Positions 21,962-33,244 of a DNA stretch of 64,000 bases are shown here, piece by piece. This DNA is from Adiantum capillus-veneris (taxonomy: Eukaryota; Streptophyta; Polypodiopsida; Polypodiales; Pteridaceae). The position numbers and the translations under genes were made by a program. The notes under the pieces are model-generated. The model ran no database searches, was not told where the DNA came from, and saw only the letters and a list, made by a program, of their open reading frames with translations. Each line of letters opens with the position of its first letter. Position 1 is the stretch's first letter. The DNA lies in the NCBI GenBank assembly GCA_014529385.2, contig CM043950.1:156769545-156833544 (forward strand), given 5' to 3'.

Positions 21962-23167
21962 ACGCGCCTTCTAGCTTTCCAAGTGCTTCTCTGATTTTTC
22001 ATTTCTGAACTTGGGGCATCGGTTTTTGGCTCTTCAATTATGGGTTCATTCGTCATTCTTTGAGCTTGGGCTCGTGTCACTGCGTGAATAGGTATTATTG
22101 TCTCGTTTTCTGACCCTCCACTGGAAGGCACTGCTTCCAACATGTTCAAGGTAGTTTTTGCTCCTTTGCTCGGGTTCTTAGGGCAATCAGGAATCAAATG
22201 AGTAATTCCACACTCGTTGCAATATGCGTTGACCCTAATGATTTCATCATGAGGACAGTCTCTTAGCCAATGGTCTCCACCACACTTGTAGCAGGGTCCC
22301 TTAGGTTGTTGAGCTACTCCTTGAGCTCCTCTTTGTTGGTATGCATGTCTCTGTCCGCCCATGCCTCCGTTGGCTATGAACAACAATGTTCGTTCATCCA
22401 AGCTATATTTTCCTTCTCCTGCTGCCTGTGCAGCTGTTGGTGGTCCTGCACTTCCCATCATGCTCCATGGTTCTGGCATTGGGGGTTCTTCCGGTGGATA
22501 ATAGACACGATTTGTAGCATATCCATTGGGATCTTCGTAATATGCATGCATAGGCACCAAAGCCTTCTCTTCTGGTTCGGTTACGGTTGGTGTGTATCTT
22601 ATGCTGACTCGTCGTAATCTTGGTAGGAGTGGTTGCTGCCCTAACACTGGTTGTGGTCTTTCTATACCTACAGTTCCTGGTAGGTTGCCTGCTTGATACC
22701 TAGGCATCGATGGAAGTTGAGGAGATGCTACCTGAGCCTGGGGAGCATAAGGTCTCTCTCTCACATATCCCTTGTTATAATAACATTCCTCTGTCACATG
22801 GTTTGTCCATTTTTGCTCAATAGCACACCACTTTGGCTGTTTAGCCTGAGGTTTGGTATACAGATTAATCTTTTTTAGCACTTCCTCTACAAGCTGCTCT
22901 TGGATTACAACTACTTCTCCTTTCGGTGTTTTCTTAGCGGACCTGCTTCCACTTTGTTGTGAGGATGAATCTTCGTCAAGATCCTTGAATTCACCCTCCT
23001 TGTAGACCGCACAATTGTCTACAAGGTAAAGAGCCTCCTTAGTTAACTCATTTAACATCGTGCTCCTCTTCATATGTAAGTCCTTCTGGAGATCTGAATT
23101 TCTCAGTCCTTGAATAAATATAACCATAAGTCTGGACTGAGTTGGCAGTTCTTCCACTAGGCAGAAC
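21958..23167 (-). pseudogene. Gypsy I gag, C-terminal part with two zinc knuckles
   Basis: The gag capsid frame continues here after the TTAA element. It contains IQGLRNSDLQKDLHMK, typical of the end of the Retrotrans_gag domain, then WCAIEQKWTNHVTEECYY, a common plant gag motif. A Pro-rich stretch follows, then two nucleocapsid knuckles, CYKCGGDHWLRDC and CNECGITHLIPDC, both CX2CX3HX4C. These bind the packaged RNA. The open frame is long (about 400 residues) and free of stops, so this is one of the best preserved parts of the element. It ends at a TAG near 21958. Confidence 0.88.
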
Positions 23168-23171
23168 TTAA

Positions 23172-24475
23172 CACTAGAATGGTAACCTAACAGGACATAA
23201 AAGTGTCCTTTCAGAGTTTTGGGAAAAATTTCCAAAACCATAGTAGATCCACTCATTTTGAAAAATCCTTTCAGCACTTCTAGTTCCATAACTACTACAT
23301 ATGGAAAAAATGAGAAACTTGGAATTTTTCTCATCACTTGGTCACTACAAGCCTCCAAAGTTGATGGACCAGTGTATTTTGTCCAAAACAACAATTTCTT
23401 ATGGTTGATTGCGTATAAATAAGAGTGGGGATTTTTGTAGGACATGAGATAAAATGCCCCGTTAACTTCAATGGGTTGGTGACCAAAACATATGATTGCT
23501 TTTACCTCACTAATATTTTTTTTGGCAAAAAAATAGGTACAAAAAAGTTGCATTTTTGCCATTCTGCGGACCTATCATCAAAGTTTCTATAGTCACGCTC
23601 AATATAGATACTATATACATGTTTTCTTGGTTCCCTTTGGGTCTTTGGATTCAAAAGGAGCCATGGATCATGTCAAAAGGATAATGGATCTCTTAGAATT
23701 GGAACCTTGGGGGCAATGATAAAGTGCTAAATACAGCAAACATGAAAAAACTGGGTTTAGCATTATGACCTCTGGAAACCCATAGAAACTACTCAATATC
23801 TAGCCAAGTTTGTTGTCTATGATTAGATATGCTTACTACCTACAAAATACACACAATTGGCCTAAGAAACTAGCAATATCCAGAAAGTTATACTTGCTAC
23901 TCCAAAATGTATTGTATTCTTCAACAATAAAACAACTCAACCATCATCAGGTCCCCCAAAACTCAAGGAATATTAGCTTTATGTTATACATTACATTTAC
24001 ACAATCTTTTGGATATCCAGGATGCCACCAAAAAAATCTTAAAAGTGCTAATTTTGGCCAAAAAACAGGATTATGCAATTCTTGTAAATTGGCCATAACT
24101 TTCAATTTTAACACTTAGTTCTCCCTACAAGCATCAAAACGTGTTGAGAACTATGAAGGCCTGACCACTAGCCATCTAGACCTCACAACATGAAGTTTAG
24201 AGTGGTATAGTTGCCAAAAATTGAAAAAAAGCCAAAAACAGGACCCGTTTTTTCACACATTTTAGGTTCAAAAATGTTGTGCAAGAGTAAGGTTAATGGT
24301 GAGATTGATACTCCAAAAAAAATGCTAAGTTTTTTTCAGCTCATAAGACAACTTTGTGGATATATAGCACCTATAAATTCATTTTCATACTCTTCAAATA
24401 ATTCAAGCAAAATGGTCACTTAACAGGACACAAAAGTGTCCAAGGACATAAAAGTGTCCTGTTACCATTCTAGTG
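23172..24475. mobile_element. TTAA-flanked terminal-inverted-repeat element, copy A
   Basis: The 15-bp termini CACTAGAATGGTAAC (23172) and its complement (ending 24475) are exact, and TTAA flanks both sides (23168-23171, 24476-24479). Taking out the element and one TTAA restores the gag reading frame. Near the ends are near-palindromic 16-mers GGACATAAAAGTGTCC (23193, 24444) and GGACACAAAAGTGTCC (24426). No transposase is encoded: a minus-strand frame entering from gag is open to about 23562, but its conservation in copy B is no better than the DNA. The element is 1,304 bp. TTAA duplication suggests piggyBac-like behaviour, but a TA duplication cannot be excluded. Confidence 0.9.
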
Positions 24476-24479
24476 TTAA

Positions 24480-25344
24480 CATATATTTTTAGTCGTAGGG
24501 CTACCTTTTTCACAGACTCCCCTTCTTTTTGTTTGAATTTATGGAATTGTGAGAATGTATTATGAGCTATCCCCCTTTGTGATAATTCCTCAATAAACTC
24601 GTCAAACACTTCCTCCATAGACTCAAACTCTCTACGCTCCACCGAGTCAAACCAAGTAGCAGCATCCTCCTCTAGGGTCAGTCCAAACCCTGCAAATTGG
24701 GTAGGGAATTCTAACAGCTCTTCAGCTCTAATTACATGCACAAAGGTTGCTACATGATCCCTAGGAACTCTGTTTCCCGTGTATTTCTTGTTTACCCATT
24801 TTTGCACTTGAGAAGGTCTAATTCTACGATGTTCTACAAATCTCATCATTGGTTCTCCTCATCCTACTCGATTTACCTCCTCTAGCCTTCGGTAGTGGGT
24901 GGGTTCCTCTCCGAGTGGTGCTCCTAAACCATAATTTCTGAGGGTTTTTGCAAGAGATGGTTCATCTCGTCGAACTCTTTCTATGGGTGGTCTTCTAGGC
25001 TCTGTTGACCCTTGAGTTTTTGGCTTGCTCTCGCCTTGATACCGTGAATAGAGTGGTGGTTCTTGTAAATCCCTTAGCCCTCGTGCGACTGGATAACCAT
25101 GTCAATTTTGGTCTTGTTCTAATGTTGCCCTCTGTCGAAGCCATGCCTGCAACGATGGTTGGGTTGCTGGTTGGTTGTGGTAGTTGAACGTCTGTTGTCG
25201 GTTAGAATGTGAGGTCGCATCGTACTCTTCTGAAAATGAAGTTGTCAACTTGCTAGGGGTGTAGGTGACCCTTGGTACTTCTTCGGGACATATGTTGATG
25301 TTTCTGGAATTGTTGCCTTTTCTACCTCCTTTGGGAGAATACAT
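24480..25344 (-). pseudogene. Gypsy I gag, N-terminal capsid part
   Basis: A frame starting about 25344 reaches the Retrotrans_gag domain: FAGFGLTLEEDAATWFDSV, then EEVFDEFIEELSQRG, then FHKFKQKEGESVKKVALRLK. This domain forms the virus-like particle. Stops at about 25102 and 24853 interrupt it. The frame is broken at 24479 by the TTAA element and continues at 23167. Confidence 0.85.
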
Positions 25345-26108
25345 TTGTATTCTCGCCCATACCTATCAACAAAAACAATATCCTTTCCCATAGCAATTTC
25401 ATAAGAGAATAAGTAAAGAACCTTGTCTTTGCTTAATTCTTTTGGGAAGGGTTCTTTGCAACAAAAGTAAGAGACCATTCCCTCGCTCTCATGCTTGTAA
25501 ATTCCCACATTCTCATTATAAGTAGAGACCCTGGTTGTTTTCTTATCATACATAAAAAGAGCTCCAGGTCGATCAATGTTTGGAGGCGGTTCTTGAGTTG
25601 CCAAAACCATTTTTCCTTTTGCCACGTTATCTCCATATCTGTTGTAGTCCTCAGGGTTACTAACTATCAGATAGTGGTTCCCCTTTTCATCTCTGAATCT
25701 ATCTCCATCGTCATAGACTCTAATTATCTCCAGTCTGTGAGCAGGTCTTTCTTCAATACAAATACACTTGAGTCCTTGATAGTCAGAATAAACTAGGGCT
25801 CCCCTCAAGTTTTTTCCTTCTAAGAAGATTATGATGAACTTGGAATCGTTCAAAGGATTTTGGGAGGTGCTTCCTCCTAGCATTGGTCCTTCATCGGAGA
25901 AACCTCTTGGCTGTTGACTACCCATCATGAAGAAGGACTTGTTTGATGAAGTGTCAGTATCACTACCCTCCTCAATAATCGGTGCTATTGGATCTAGCCT
26001 TGCCTGAGTTACACTCTCTTCGATGGACACTAAGCTATCCTGATCACCTGCCACCTTTTGATCTCTAAGAATGTGTCCTCTTGATCTTAAATTCATCAAA
26101 CTTAGCAA
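25245..26108 (-). pseudogene. Gypsy I pre-gag domain of unknown function
   Basis: The first ORF after the leader, 287 codons from an ATG at 26108, overlapping the gag frame in another phase near 25.25-25.34 kb (probably a frameshift within one polyprotein). It is hydrophilic at the start, then holds RRLEIIRVYDDGDRF-type charged sequence. A block follows near 25500-25340: HESEGMVSYF, KVLYLFSYEIAMG and FVDRYGREYKC. The same block, diverged, occurs in element II, so it is conserved across two families. I do not recognise the fold. Confidence 0.65.
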
Positions 26109-26517
26109 TGCAATTTAACACAAATCCAACCACTCACCTGGAAAAGGATCAGTTTCCGCACAAGTTCTTGCTTTGCCACTAAATATACATGTACACAAGC
26201 ATTTAATTTCGGCAAATCGAATCAAAGCATTTAACCGCTAGAGGTGGTCTTATTAATGATTGGTATAACTGGAGGGTTAACCTCAACCACTACTGTATTT
26301 TATACACTTCGGATGTTCTTGATGAGGTCGGGTAATCTGGAACTGTACTTCTCTCGGATATTGGTCAATGTACCGGGAAAGTCTTAATTTTGTCTTTGCT
26401 CAGTCAAAAGGTCAAACAAGGTCCAATTTCACTTATGAAAGAAGTTCTGGAACTCTTAAGTCAACTGGAACATCACCCTATTTCCTCAGTCAGCTTTTCA
26501 TTTCACTAAGCCGCAAT

Positions 26518-27395
26518 AGACATCCTACGCGTAGGATGTCGTAGGATGTCTCTTGCACTGTTTTGCCTGGATTTTGCACTATAGATTCCCCTTGATGTGC
26601 TGAGTCCACAAATTTTTTTACTTTTTGATTTGGACACCTATAAGCTGGTCAATTGATCAAAAATTTGTTCCAGCAGCCTGATGTTGGTCTGACTAGTCAA
26701 ATCAACTCCAATTTGGACCAAAATTGACTAGGATGCTTGCCTTAGGCTATACAACACCCTGCTATGCCTACAGTCAGTTTTTGGCTTCAATTTCATGCAT
26801 TAGACATTCTACTTGTAGCATGTCTAACTACTCAAAATGGCTTCAAATGCAAAGCACAGACTCCTCTTATGGTGCCAATCACTTTGGTATGCTCAAAGCT
26901 GGGTTTGGAGTGCTCAATCACACAGAACAAATCCTACGCGTAGGATGTCTATTTGGCATGTTTGACCCCAAACTTGAGCCACAGCTTCCCCTTGATGTCA
27001 ACAACCCAGTGCTATGCTTAGATTTTAGTTTGGATTTCAAGAGACCCCAATTTTAGCTATTCTAGCCCTTTTTTAGTCAAAAATGCTAAAGTCTGCTTAA
27101 AACCCAATTTTTCTCACCCAATTGAGATGAAACCTTTCTCAGGCACTCAATAAGTCATGCAGATCATGCTCATGCAGCCATCCTATGGTTTTGGTCTTAA
27201 ACTAATGCCTTGGCACAATTTGGGTAGGATGTCTGGCAATTTCCTTTCTACTTGGCCTTATCCGGTCAAGATATGGTCAAACTTCCATTTTCCAAGTGAA
27301 GTAGGGTAAAACCTACCTTCTAAACACACTGGTCAACTCATAATTTCAAAAATTCCACCAGATCACCCTGTAGACATCCTACGTGTAGGATGTCT
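26518..27395. repeat. Recurrent palindromes in leader of gypsy I
   Basis: Self-complementary sites centred on ACGCGT or a close variant lie at 26519-26540 (perfect, half-site GACATCCTACG), 26802-26825 (imperfect), 26931-26946 plus flank, and 27372-27395 (one central mismatch pair). A single half-site lies near 27225. The region is between the primer-binding site and the first ORF, i.e. the untranslated leader. Confidence 0.88.
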
Positions 27396-27910
27396 CCTGG
27401 CTTAACATTTAATTTTTTCCTGAGAGAAATGCTCCTGATGTTCTGCAGCTCTCTCAGATAATACTCACAAAAACTTTTGAACTTCACTTCAACTTTCAAA
27501 CACTCTTTTGTGTCTTTTACAACCTTGTGATAAACCTAATAGCAAATATAACATGCATGAAGTGCTCCATATCATAAATCATGATGTCCTACTTACCCTA
27601 CTCCTACTCATCATGTGAGATGGTGATATTGGTGTCTCGGTTGCTTCTTGGCCTCTCTGGAATCTCAAGCTCTCCTTTCACCGCTTCTACCGCTCCAACT
27701 CCTACTCTCTACACCACAACTCAACTAATACCTAAAACTATCTAAGTCTACCTAAGTCGAAGGATCTAGGATAGACACTCGCTCCCTAGACTCCTCCTAA
27801 GAACTAGAGAGTCCTCCACCCTCTGATCCTATCTAAATGTAAAACGAGACTCTGGCAAGCCAAAGAATCCCTATCCTCAAGGACTAGTCTCGGTCACCTA
27901 CCTAGGGTTT

Positions 27911-27932
27911 TCGTCCCCGGCAGTGGTGCCAA
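27911..27932 (-). promoter_or_regulatory. Primer-binding site of gypsy I
   Basis: Immediately after the LTR end the minus strand reads TTGGCACCACTGCCGGGGAC, the type of tRNA-complementary site seen in many plant gypsy elements. It fixes the LTR boundary at 27933 and the element's orientation. Confidence 0.75.
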
Positions 27933-28720
27933 TGTTGGCGGATATGCCACGATGGACGTCAGCACAGCGAGAACTCACCTAACAAGATTTTTTAGCTAAG
28001 GACAAAGCTCGACCCGCAGGCGCGTGGAAGCAAGTATAGGGTGTAAATCTACACTCGCCCAACTCTTGACTACTTCCTATAGAGGTCTCTACCCAATGTC
28101 TAAGCCACAGCCTTAAGGAGTGCTTAAAAGGAGATTTCCTACAAGACTTCCAAGAGCCAAATACACATCAAACGTTCTCGAAACGCAACAGAACTTGAAG
28201 GAGACCCTATTAATACCAATAGGTCGCTCTCCCTAAGGTCCATGAACCAAAATCCCAACCCTAAACACCTGGTACAGAATCACGTAGGATGTTTGGTCAA
28301 AATTTGCAGGTCGTCATTTTCAGAAACTAAAGTGCGTAATGTGTAGCTCTACTCAATGCCAATACGTGGATATGCTGAAATGCAAAAAAAGACAACGTAT
28401 GCTCATCGAATCACCAGATGTAGCTCGTGGTTCGAGTTTGCAAAACCAGACCGTACACTCGCAATGTAGGTATCGGCCCATAGCTCTCGTCGGGGGCAAC
28501 ACGCTGCACTTCTTGGCACTCAATTACGACCACCGGTGCGTGCGTAGCATCAAGATGAAACTCTCACTCTCTCTCGTACACAATACGCTCACTCACACAG
28601 ACAGAACTTTTTAAAAATGACAAAGTTTTTTTTCATTAAGGTCAAAAGTGGTATAAATACCTTACAATCTCAAACCCTAATGTTCCAATTTAACCATCTA
28701 CTCAATCTAAATGTCAAAAA
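27933..28720 (-). repeat. 5' LTR of gypsy I (right boundary approximate)
   Basis: It begins TGTTGGCG next to the primer-binding site. A TATA-like GTATTTATAC on the minus strand lies at 28651-28660, in the same setting (CAAAAGTG beside it) as the promoter in element II's LTRs. A half-palindrome CACGTAGGATG lies near 28281. No second LTR is seen, so the outer end, near 28.7 kb where LINE sequence starts, is a guess. Confidence 0.6.
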
Positions 28721-29470
28721 TGGGATACAATCTGGAAGCTTCTGTAAGCCCCACTATTTACAAAGGTGAAATGATGGTTTTTCTCAATTAAAGAATAATT
28801 ACAAGAAATAATATTCCGCCGAGCAGTCATTCTCTGTTGGGTGTGTCCAGCTGCTAACAATACCCATGGGGATGCCCAAGAGTTTAAAGGTATTTTCATC
28901 TTCTAGCAGTTTACATGCAGCTTGGCTCACCAAATGGGGAATGGAGTTATTTCTAGTTTTTAAACTTATTTTTTCATGATTTATCTGGGACCCACTTTCT
29001 AGGTAGAATTTCTTGAAGCAGCTCCAAAAATGATTCATGGAGTCCTCCATTTTGGTGAAGACTGTTAGTGTCATCTACAAATTGCTGAAGACAAAGCTCC
29101 TTATCCATGTCAAGTATTGAGATTCCTTTAATGAGGTCTTTCTTCACAACCCATCTTGAATTAGCCATACCAAAGCATCACGGGTTATAGCAAAAAGCAA
29201 CGGGGCTAAAGGGAAACCTTGCCTTATAGATCTAGAAAGGTAAATTAAATTAGTAAGATCTCCATTTATTAAGATTTTTGTTACTACATTTCCAAAAAGA
29301 ACAAGAACAAATCTGATCAATTTTTTGCCAAAGCCAATATTAGCCAAAGATTGAAGAATGCACTCCCACTCCATTCTGTCATAGGCCTTATCAAAATCAT
29401 TCTTAAAGAAACTAAAGTCCTTTCCTATTTCAATATCATGCTCAATGGATTCCATGATTTTTGTATCATC
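28720..29470 (-). pseudogene. LINE reverse transcriptase fragment B
   Basis: A minus-strand L1-type RT piece. It reads SFFKNDFDKAYDRMEWE (motif A) near 29380, SRSIRQGFPLAPLLFAI (motif B) near 29200, LQQFVDDTNSL (motif C) near 29080, then INHEKI and FKLLGIPMGI near 28880. It is related to the LINE at 5.2 kb but is a separate copy. The upstream endonuclease is absent. At its right edge (about 29480) it abuts an unrelated coding repeat. Confidence 0.85.
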
Positions 29471-29479
29471 ATTATCGGC

Positions 29480-31280
29480 ATGATCATTGATTTGAGTGAA
29501 TTTTGGTTGTTTATGCTCAAGATTTGCTTCTTGTAATGCCGATACCAATGCTCTCAAATCCTCATTCTCCTTTTTCAAATCTTCATTCTCTCTTTGTAGA
29601 TCATCCTCACAAGCCATGGCTATTGTTGTGGCATCTTGTCTCATGCACTCATGTACCCTAATAGCTTTTTTCTAACTCCTTGATTAGCTCTTTAGATTTT
29701 GAGGATGTAGCACTTGTATCTGTGAGCCATGTTTGTCTAGGGATCATCTTGATTCTTCTAGCTATACATTCTTGAGCTACAACTCTTCTTCTGTGCACAC
29801 TTATTCAATTGCTAAGTTGTTTTCCCTTGTGTTTGAGTGCTTAGCAATGTCTTTGATCACTACCTCTAGATCTATAATTACACTTCTATACATACCAATT
29901 GACATTTGTGCTTTTGTTAGAGCATTTCTTGTCAATTACCATTGTTAAGGGATCGTATTGATTTGGAGAGCTTTTACTTCCTACCGAGCTATTTGAGCTT
30001 CGACCAATGCCTCCTCATGCTCGTTCCTTAATGTGTGTAGCACTACACAGGCTTTTGTTTGCTAAGATAGTAAGCTCATCTCACATGTGTTCTTGAACTT
30101 CTACATTATACCTATCTATAAAAACCTATTGTAGTGCTTGATAGTAGGAGTCAATCATACTCCATTTCCTGGCTGAAGTGCTCGGTACAGATATAGGCCT
30201 TCGGAGTTCTTCTGGCACTATCACGAGACTTTGAGGCCTAGGGAAACTATTCTAATCTTTGGGGCCCTATTGTGCCTGTGCGGTCTTTGGCTAAGATGCC
30301 TCATCCTGAGAAACCCATTGCTATGTATCACCAAAAGAACGTTCACTTGAGTGGGAGTGTGAACTCTTTGAAGTGTTGTTGGACTCTGGTCTCCTTTGCG
30401 TAGCTTTGGCGGTTTTGGACTCCTTAGCATCTCTTTCCATATTTCCTTCTCCATCTAGGCATTAAATTTGTCTAATTCTTCCACCATTATGGGTCGTACC
30501 ATGGGATTTGTTGTTTGTACTTTCTTGGGAACCTATTTCTCTACAAAATCACCCTCGTCCACCCATTTCTTCTTGAACTTTCCAACTAGTCTTCACCCTT
30601 GCTTGCTTTTCAGCTTTCTTCTCCTTAGATGATCTGTCAATTGTGATTGGTTTCTTACCCTTCTTTTGTGCATGTTCTTCTTTAGTCAAGTCAGACGCTT
30701 ACAATTTCTTTTTTTACCTTGTGTGAGTTGTAGTCTAATTAGATCCAAATTTTGTAGTATCCTTGCCACTTCCCTCTTTGTGGTATTCGGTCCAGTTGTT
30801 CTGGGTAGGTGCTTTAGGCATTTTTTATCCATTCCAATAACATGATACACAGTTCTTGTATTTTTGGAGCTCCAAGATATGTTAGCTTTGTATGCTTCTT
30901 CTTCTTCTTCTTGGTTAGGAGCTCTAGGATATATTGGGCATGATTGATCATCATTGTTTGTGTTTGCTGGAGGCCCAATTATACGTTGTAGCCATTGTAT
31001 GGTTGGGTGTTGTGTAAATCCTAGCCTCCTATCATCAATCAGGAAAAATTGCATGAACATTTGAGTAGGCACCTTCGCTTCTTGGCATATCACATTTGCA
31101 AATGTGGCTGTTGCATCTTTCCTTACAAAGACTTTAGCTTCCAATTCCTTTTTTCCCTTCATGGAAGCAACTTTGTCTTCAACTATTATCTTTGAGGTAA
31201 TTATAACTTGAACTTTATCATTGTCCAATTGGTAATTTTAGTAGTTCCATCTTCTTTGATGCTTGTATACAGCTCATGTA
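29480..31280 (-). pseudogene. Unknown coding repeat, copy 1
   Basis: A 1.8-kb segment repeated in the same orientation at about 51250-53075. The best frame (31228-30686) starts MDNDKVQVIIT and continues AKVFVRKDATATFANVIC, then a Glu run and ISWSSKNTRTVYHVIGM. Downstream, broken frames include KPPKLRKGDQSPTTLQRVHT and a charged coiled-coil-like tail (LQRENEDLKKENEDLRALV near 29600). I recognise no domain. Being repeated and eroded, it is probably part of a transposon, but it could be a duplicated host gene. Confidence 0.6.
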
Positions 31281-31436
31281 TTTATGGAATTGGACTTAAG
31301 ATTGATGAGAATTGATTATTGAATGATGAGTGTGACCAATGATATCATGATACATCAAGATATGACATATACTACTTATTCTAGTGATATGGGACACTAG
31401 AATAGATAGTATATGGATGACAACATGCATAAACAA

Positions 31437-32971
31437 TGTAATGGAAATGACCTATTAACTTTGAGAGTAGCATAAATTAGAGATAGTACCTTTGTGAAAT
31501 TATTTTGTGAGCATAGAAGGTGAACTTAATTGATGGTAACAACATAAACATAGCATTTAGTTAACTTGTCATGAACAATACTTTTGCAAGAGAGAGATTT
31601 TAGAGAACATGACAACTTTTGAGGACCAGATTTATGTGGAGCCGGTCCCCCCTCCAATATCCATTTGTATTATAGTTTCTCCCATCAAGAGAGACTTGGT
31701 ACAATACAAGTTTTTTGTTCCTTATGACCTAGGTGATGCAATGAAGATGGAAATATTCATGCATCACAAGCATAACATAAACTTTGTGGACAGGATTTAC
31801 TATCAGTCCCAAGGCCGCAAACACCTTTGAAGTTGGAGAGAGCTAGCGAGGGATGAGGGTAGGGAAGAGGAAGAAGAAACATTTCATAGGAAAAATATTT
31901 AGTTCTTCACTTATCATCACTCTTACAGCTAGCATACATAATAGCATAGTAATGAAGATGGAGAAGATGGAAAGCTTAAGCATTGAAGCATGGCTCTTGG
32001 TTGGATTTTCATTCCATAGTGAAGAGTGTTGGTGTAGGCTCTTAACTTCTCTACTAGCTTGGAGAAGGATATGGATCTCTTGCACTTTGCACTTCACACA
32101 ATGAGAGTGTGTGTGAGTGTGTGTGGGAGAGTATACCCCTCAAAAAACCCCTTACCTTGCTTTGGTCGACCCCCCCTTGTAGCTCATGATTGAAGATCAT
32201 TGAACCTCTCTAGGCCTAGCTAATCACATACAGGGGCATATCAAGCAACAAATTTAGCCTTGGGACAAGTGTCTCCCTTTCCCCTTTGAGAGAGAGGACT
32301 AGATAAATTCTAAAATAATTAATTAAATTAACTATTTTATCATTGGGAGGCCAACCAATAGGCTTTAGGCACACCATGAGGGCAACATGAGGAGGAGGTT
32401 GACATGTGTCCATGTTGTCTCCTTGGTCTAGGTTTGCCTTGAGTGAGGGTATGTGTGTTCTCTCTCCTGCTCCCAGCTTGTAGGGATCACCCCCTCCTTG
32501 TAGGGATACTTGTTGACATCTTGACACCTCAAGCCCCTCAATCTTGCGCCGGGTTCCCACCACAAGCTTGGCCCTTAATCCCCTCATACTTGCGCCAGGT
32601 TCCCACCTCAAGTACAACCCTAGCATCTCAAGCATCAGAAGCACCTCAAGCATCTCAGTCATCAAGCACCTTAAGCTTGGGTCGGGGGTTCCCACTAGTC
32701 CTAGCTTACCTAAGGTCAAAGGACTTTTTAACACTAACCTTTGGAGGTCTTTAATGAAGCTAACCCTAATGTCTTTAATCTCCATTAGCTAGCCTTGATC
32801 TTCGACAAACCATCTCTCATTTGGACCCCTTTTACCATTAGCCCCGTGTTGAGGTAGATCTCAAAGCACATATCTATATTCTAACCCTTGTTCTTGTTTA
32901 TCCTCCCATATTAAATGATCATTTTAATATGAGAAATCATTTGCGTTGGTTAGATAAAAGATTTTATGACA
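31437..32971 (-). repeat. 3' LTR of element III
   Basis: 1,535 bp, matching 36525-38135 along its length with scattered substitutions. It holds fewer units of the short CTCAAGCATCTCA-type tandem repeat near 32620-32690 than its partner, which explains much of the length difference. A polypurine tract (AAAAGAGAGGTAA on the minus strand) adjoins it at 32972. Confidence 0.93.
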
Positions 32972-33244
32972 TTACCTCTCTTTTGAAATCATACTTTTCC
33001 ACGACTATGAGGTAGAAGAGATAAAGCCTTAGTCATTAGTCAATCTTGCTTAGTGGCTAGAGGATCCCTTTTTACCCTACGACATCTTACCAAGAAGCAT
33101 GACTAATCCATTTGGTTCTTGGGAGACATAGCTTTCGCAAGAATTTCTGCTCTTTAGTCCATTTCATTCTCCCAAGTAGAGTGACAAATTATACTTGGTG
33201 TTTGAGAGACGTCGTCATCACAAACATGATTCTAATCATGCATA

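Larger units (their letters stand above)
15040..28720 (-). mobile_element. Ty3/gypsy LTR retrotransposon I (minus strand)
   Basis: Reading on the minus strand: 5' LTR (from about 28720 to 27933), primer-binding site, a 1.8-kb leader, pre-gag domain, gag with two zinc knuckles, protease, RT, RNase H, integrase, and extra downstream coding sequence. The PR-RT-RH-INT order is Ty3/gypsy. No 3' LTR matching 27933-28720 is visible before 13.9 kb, so the 3' end is probably truncated. Frameshifts and stops are spread throughout and a TTAA-flanked element splits gag. The outer limits are approximate. Confidence 0.85.

Noticed and set aside
31377-31402. Inverted TATTCTAGTG ... CACTAGAATA resembling two TTAA-element termini head to head
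   Set aside because: Only 10 bp per arm, no TTAA, and no internal similarity to the elements; likely chance.
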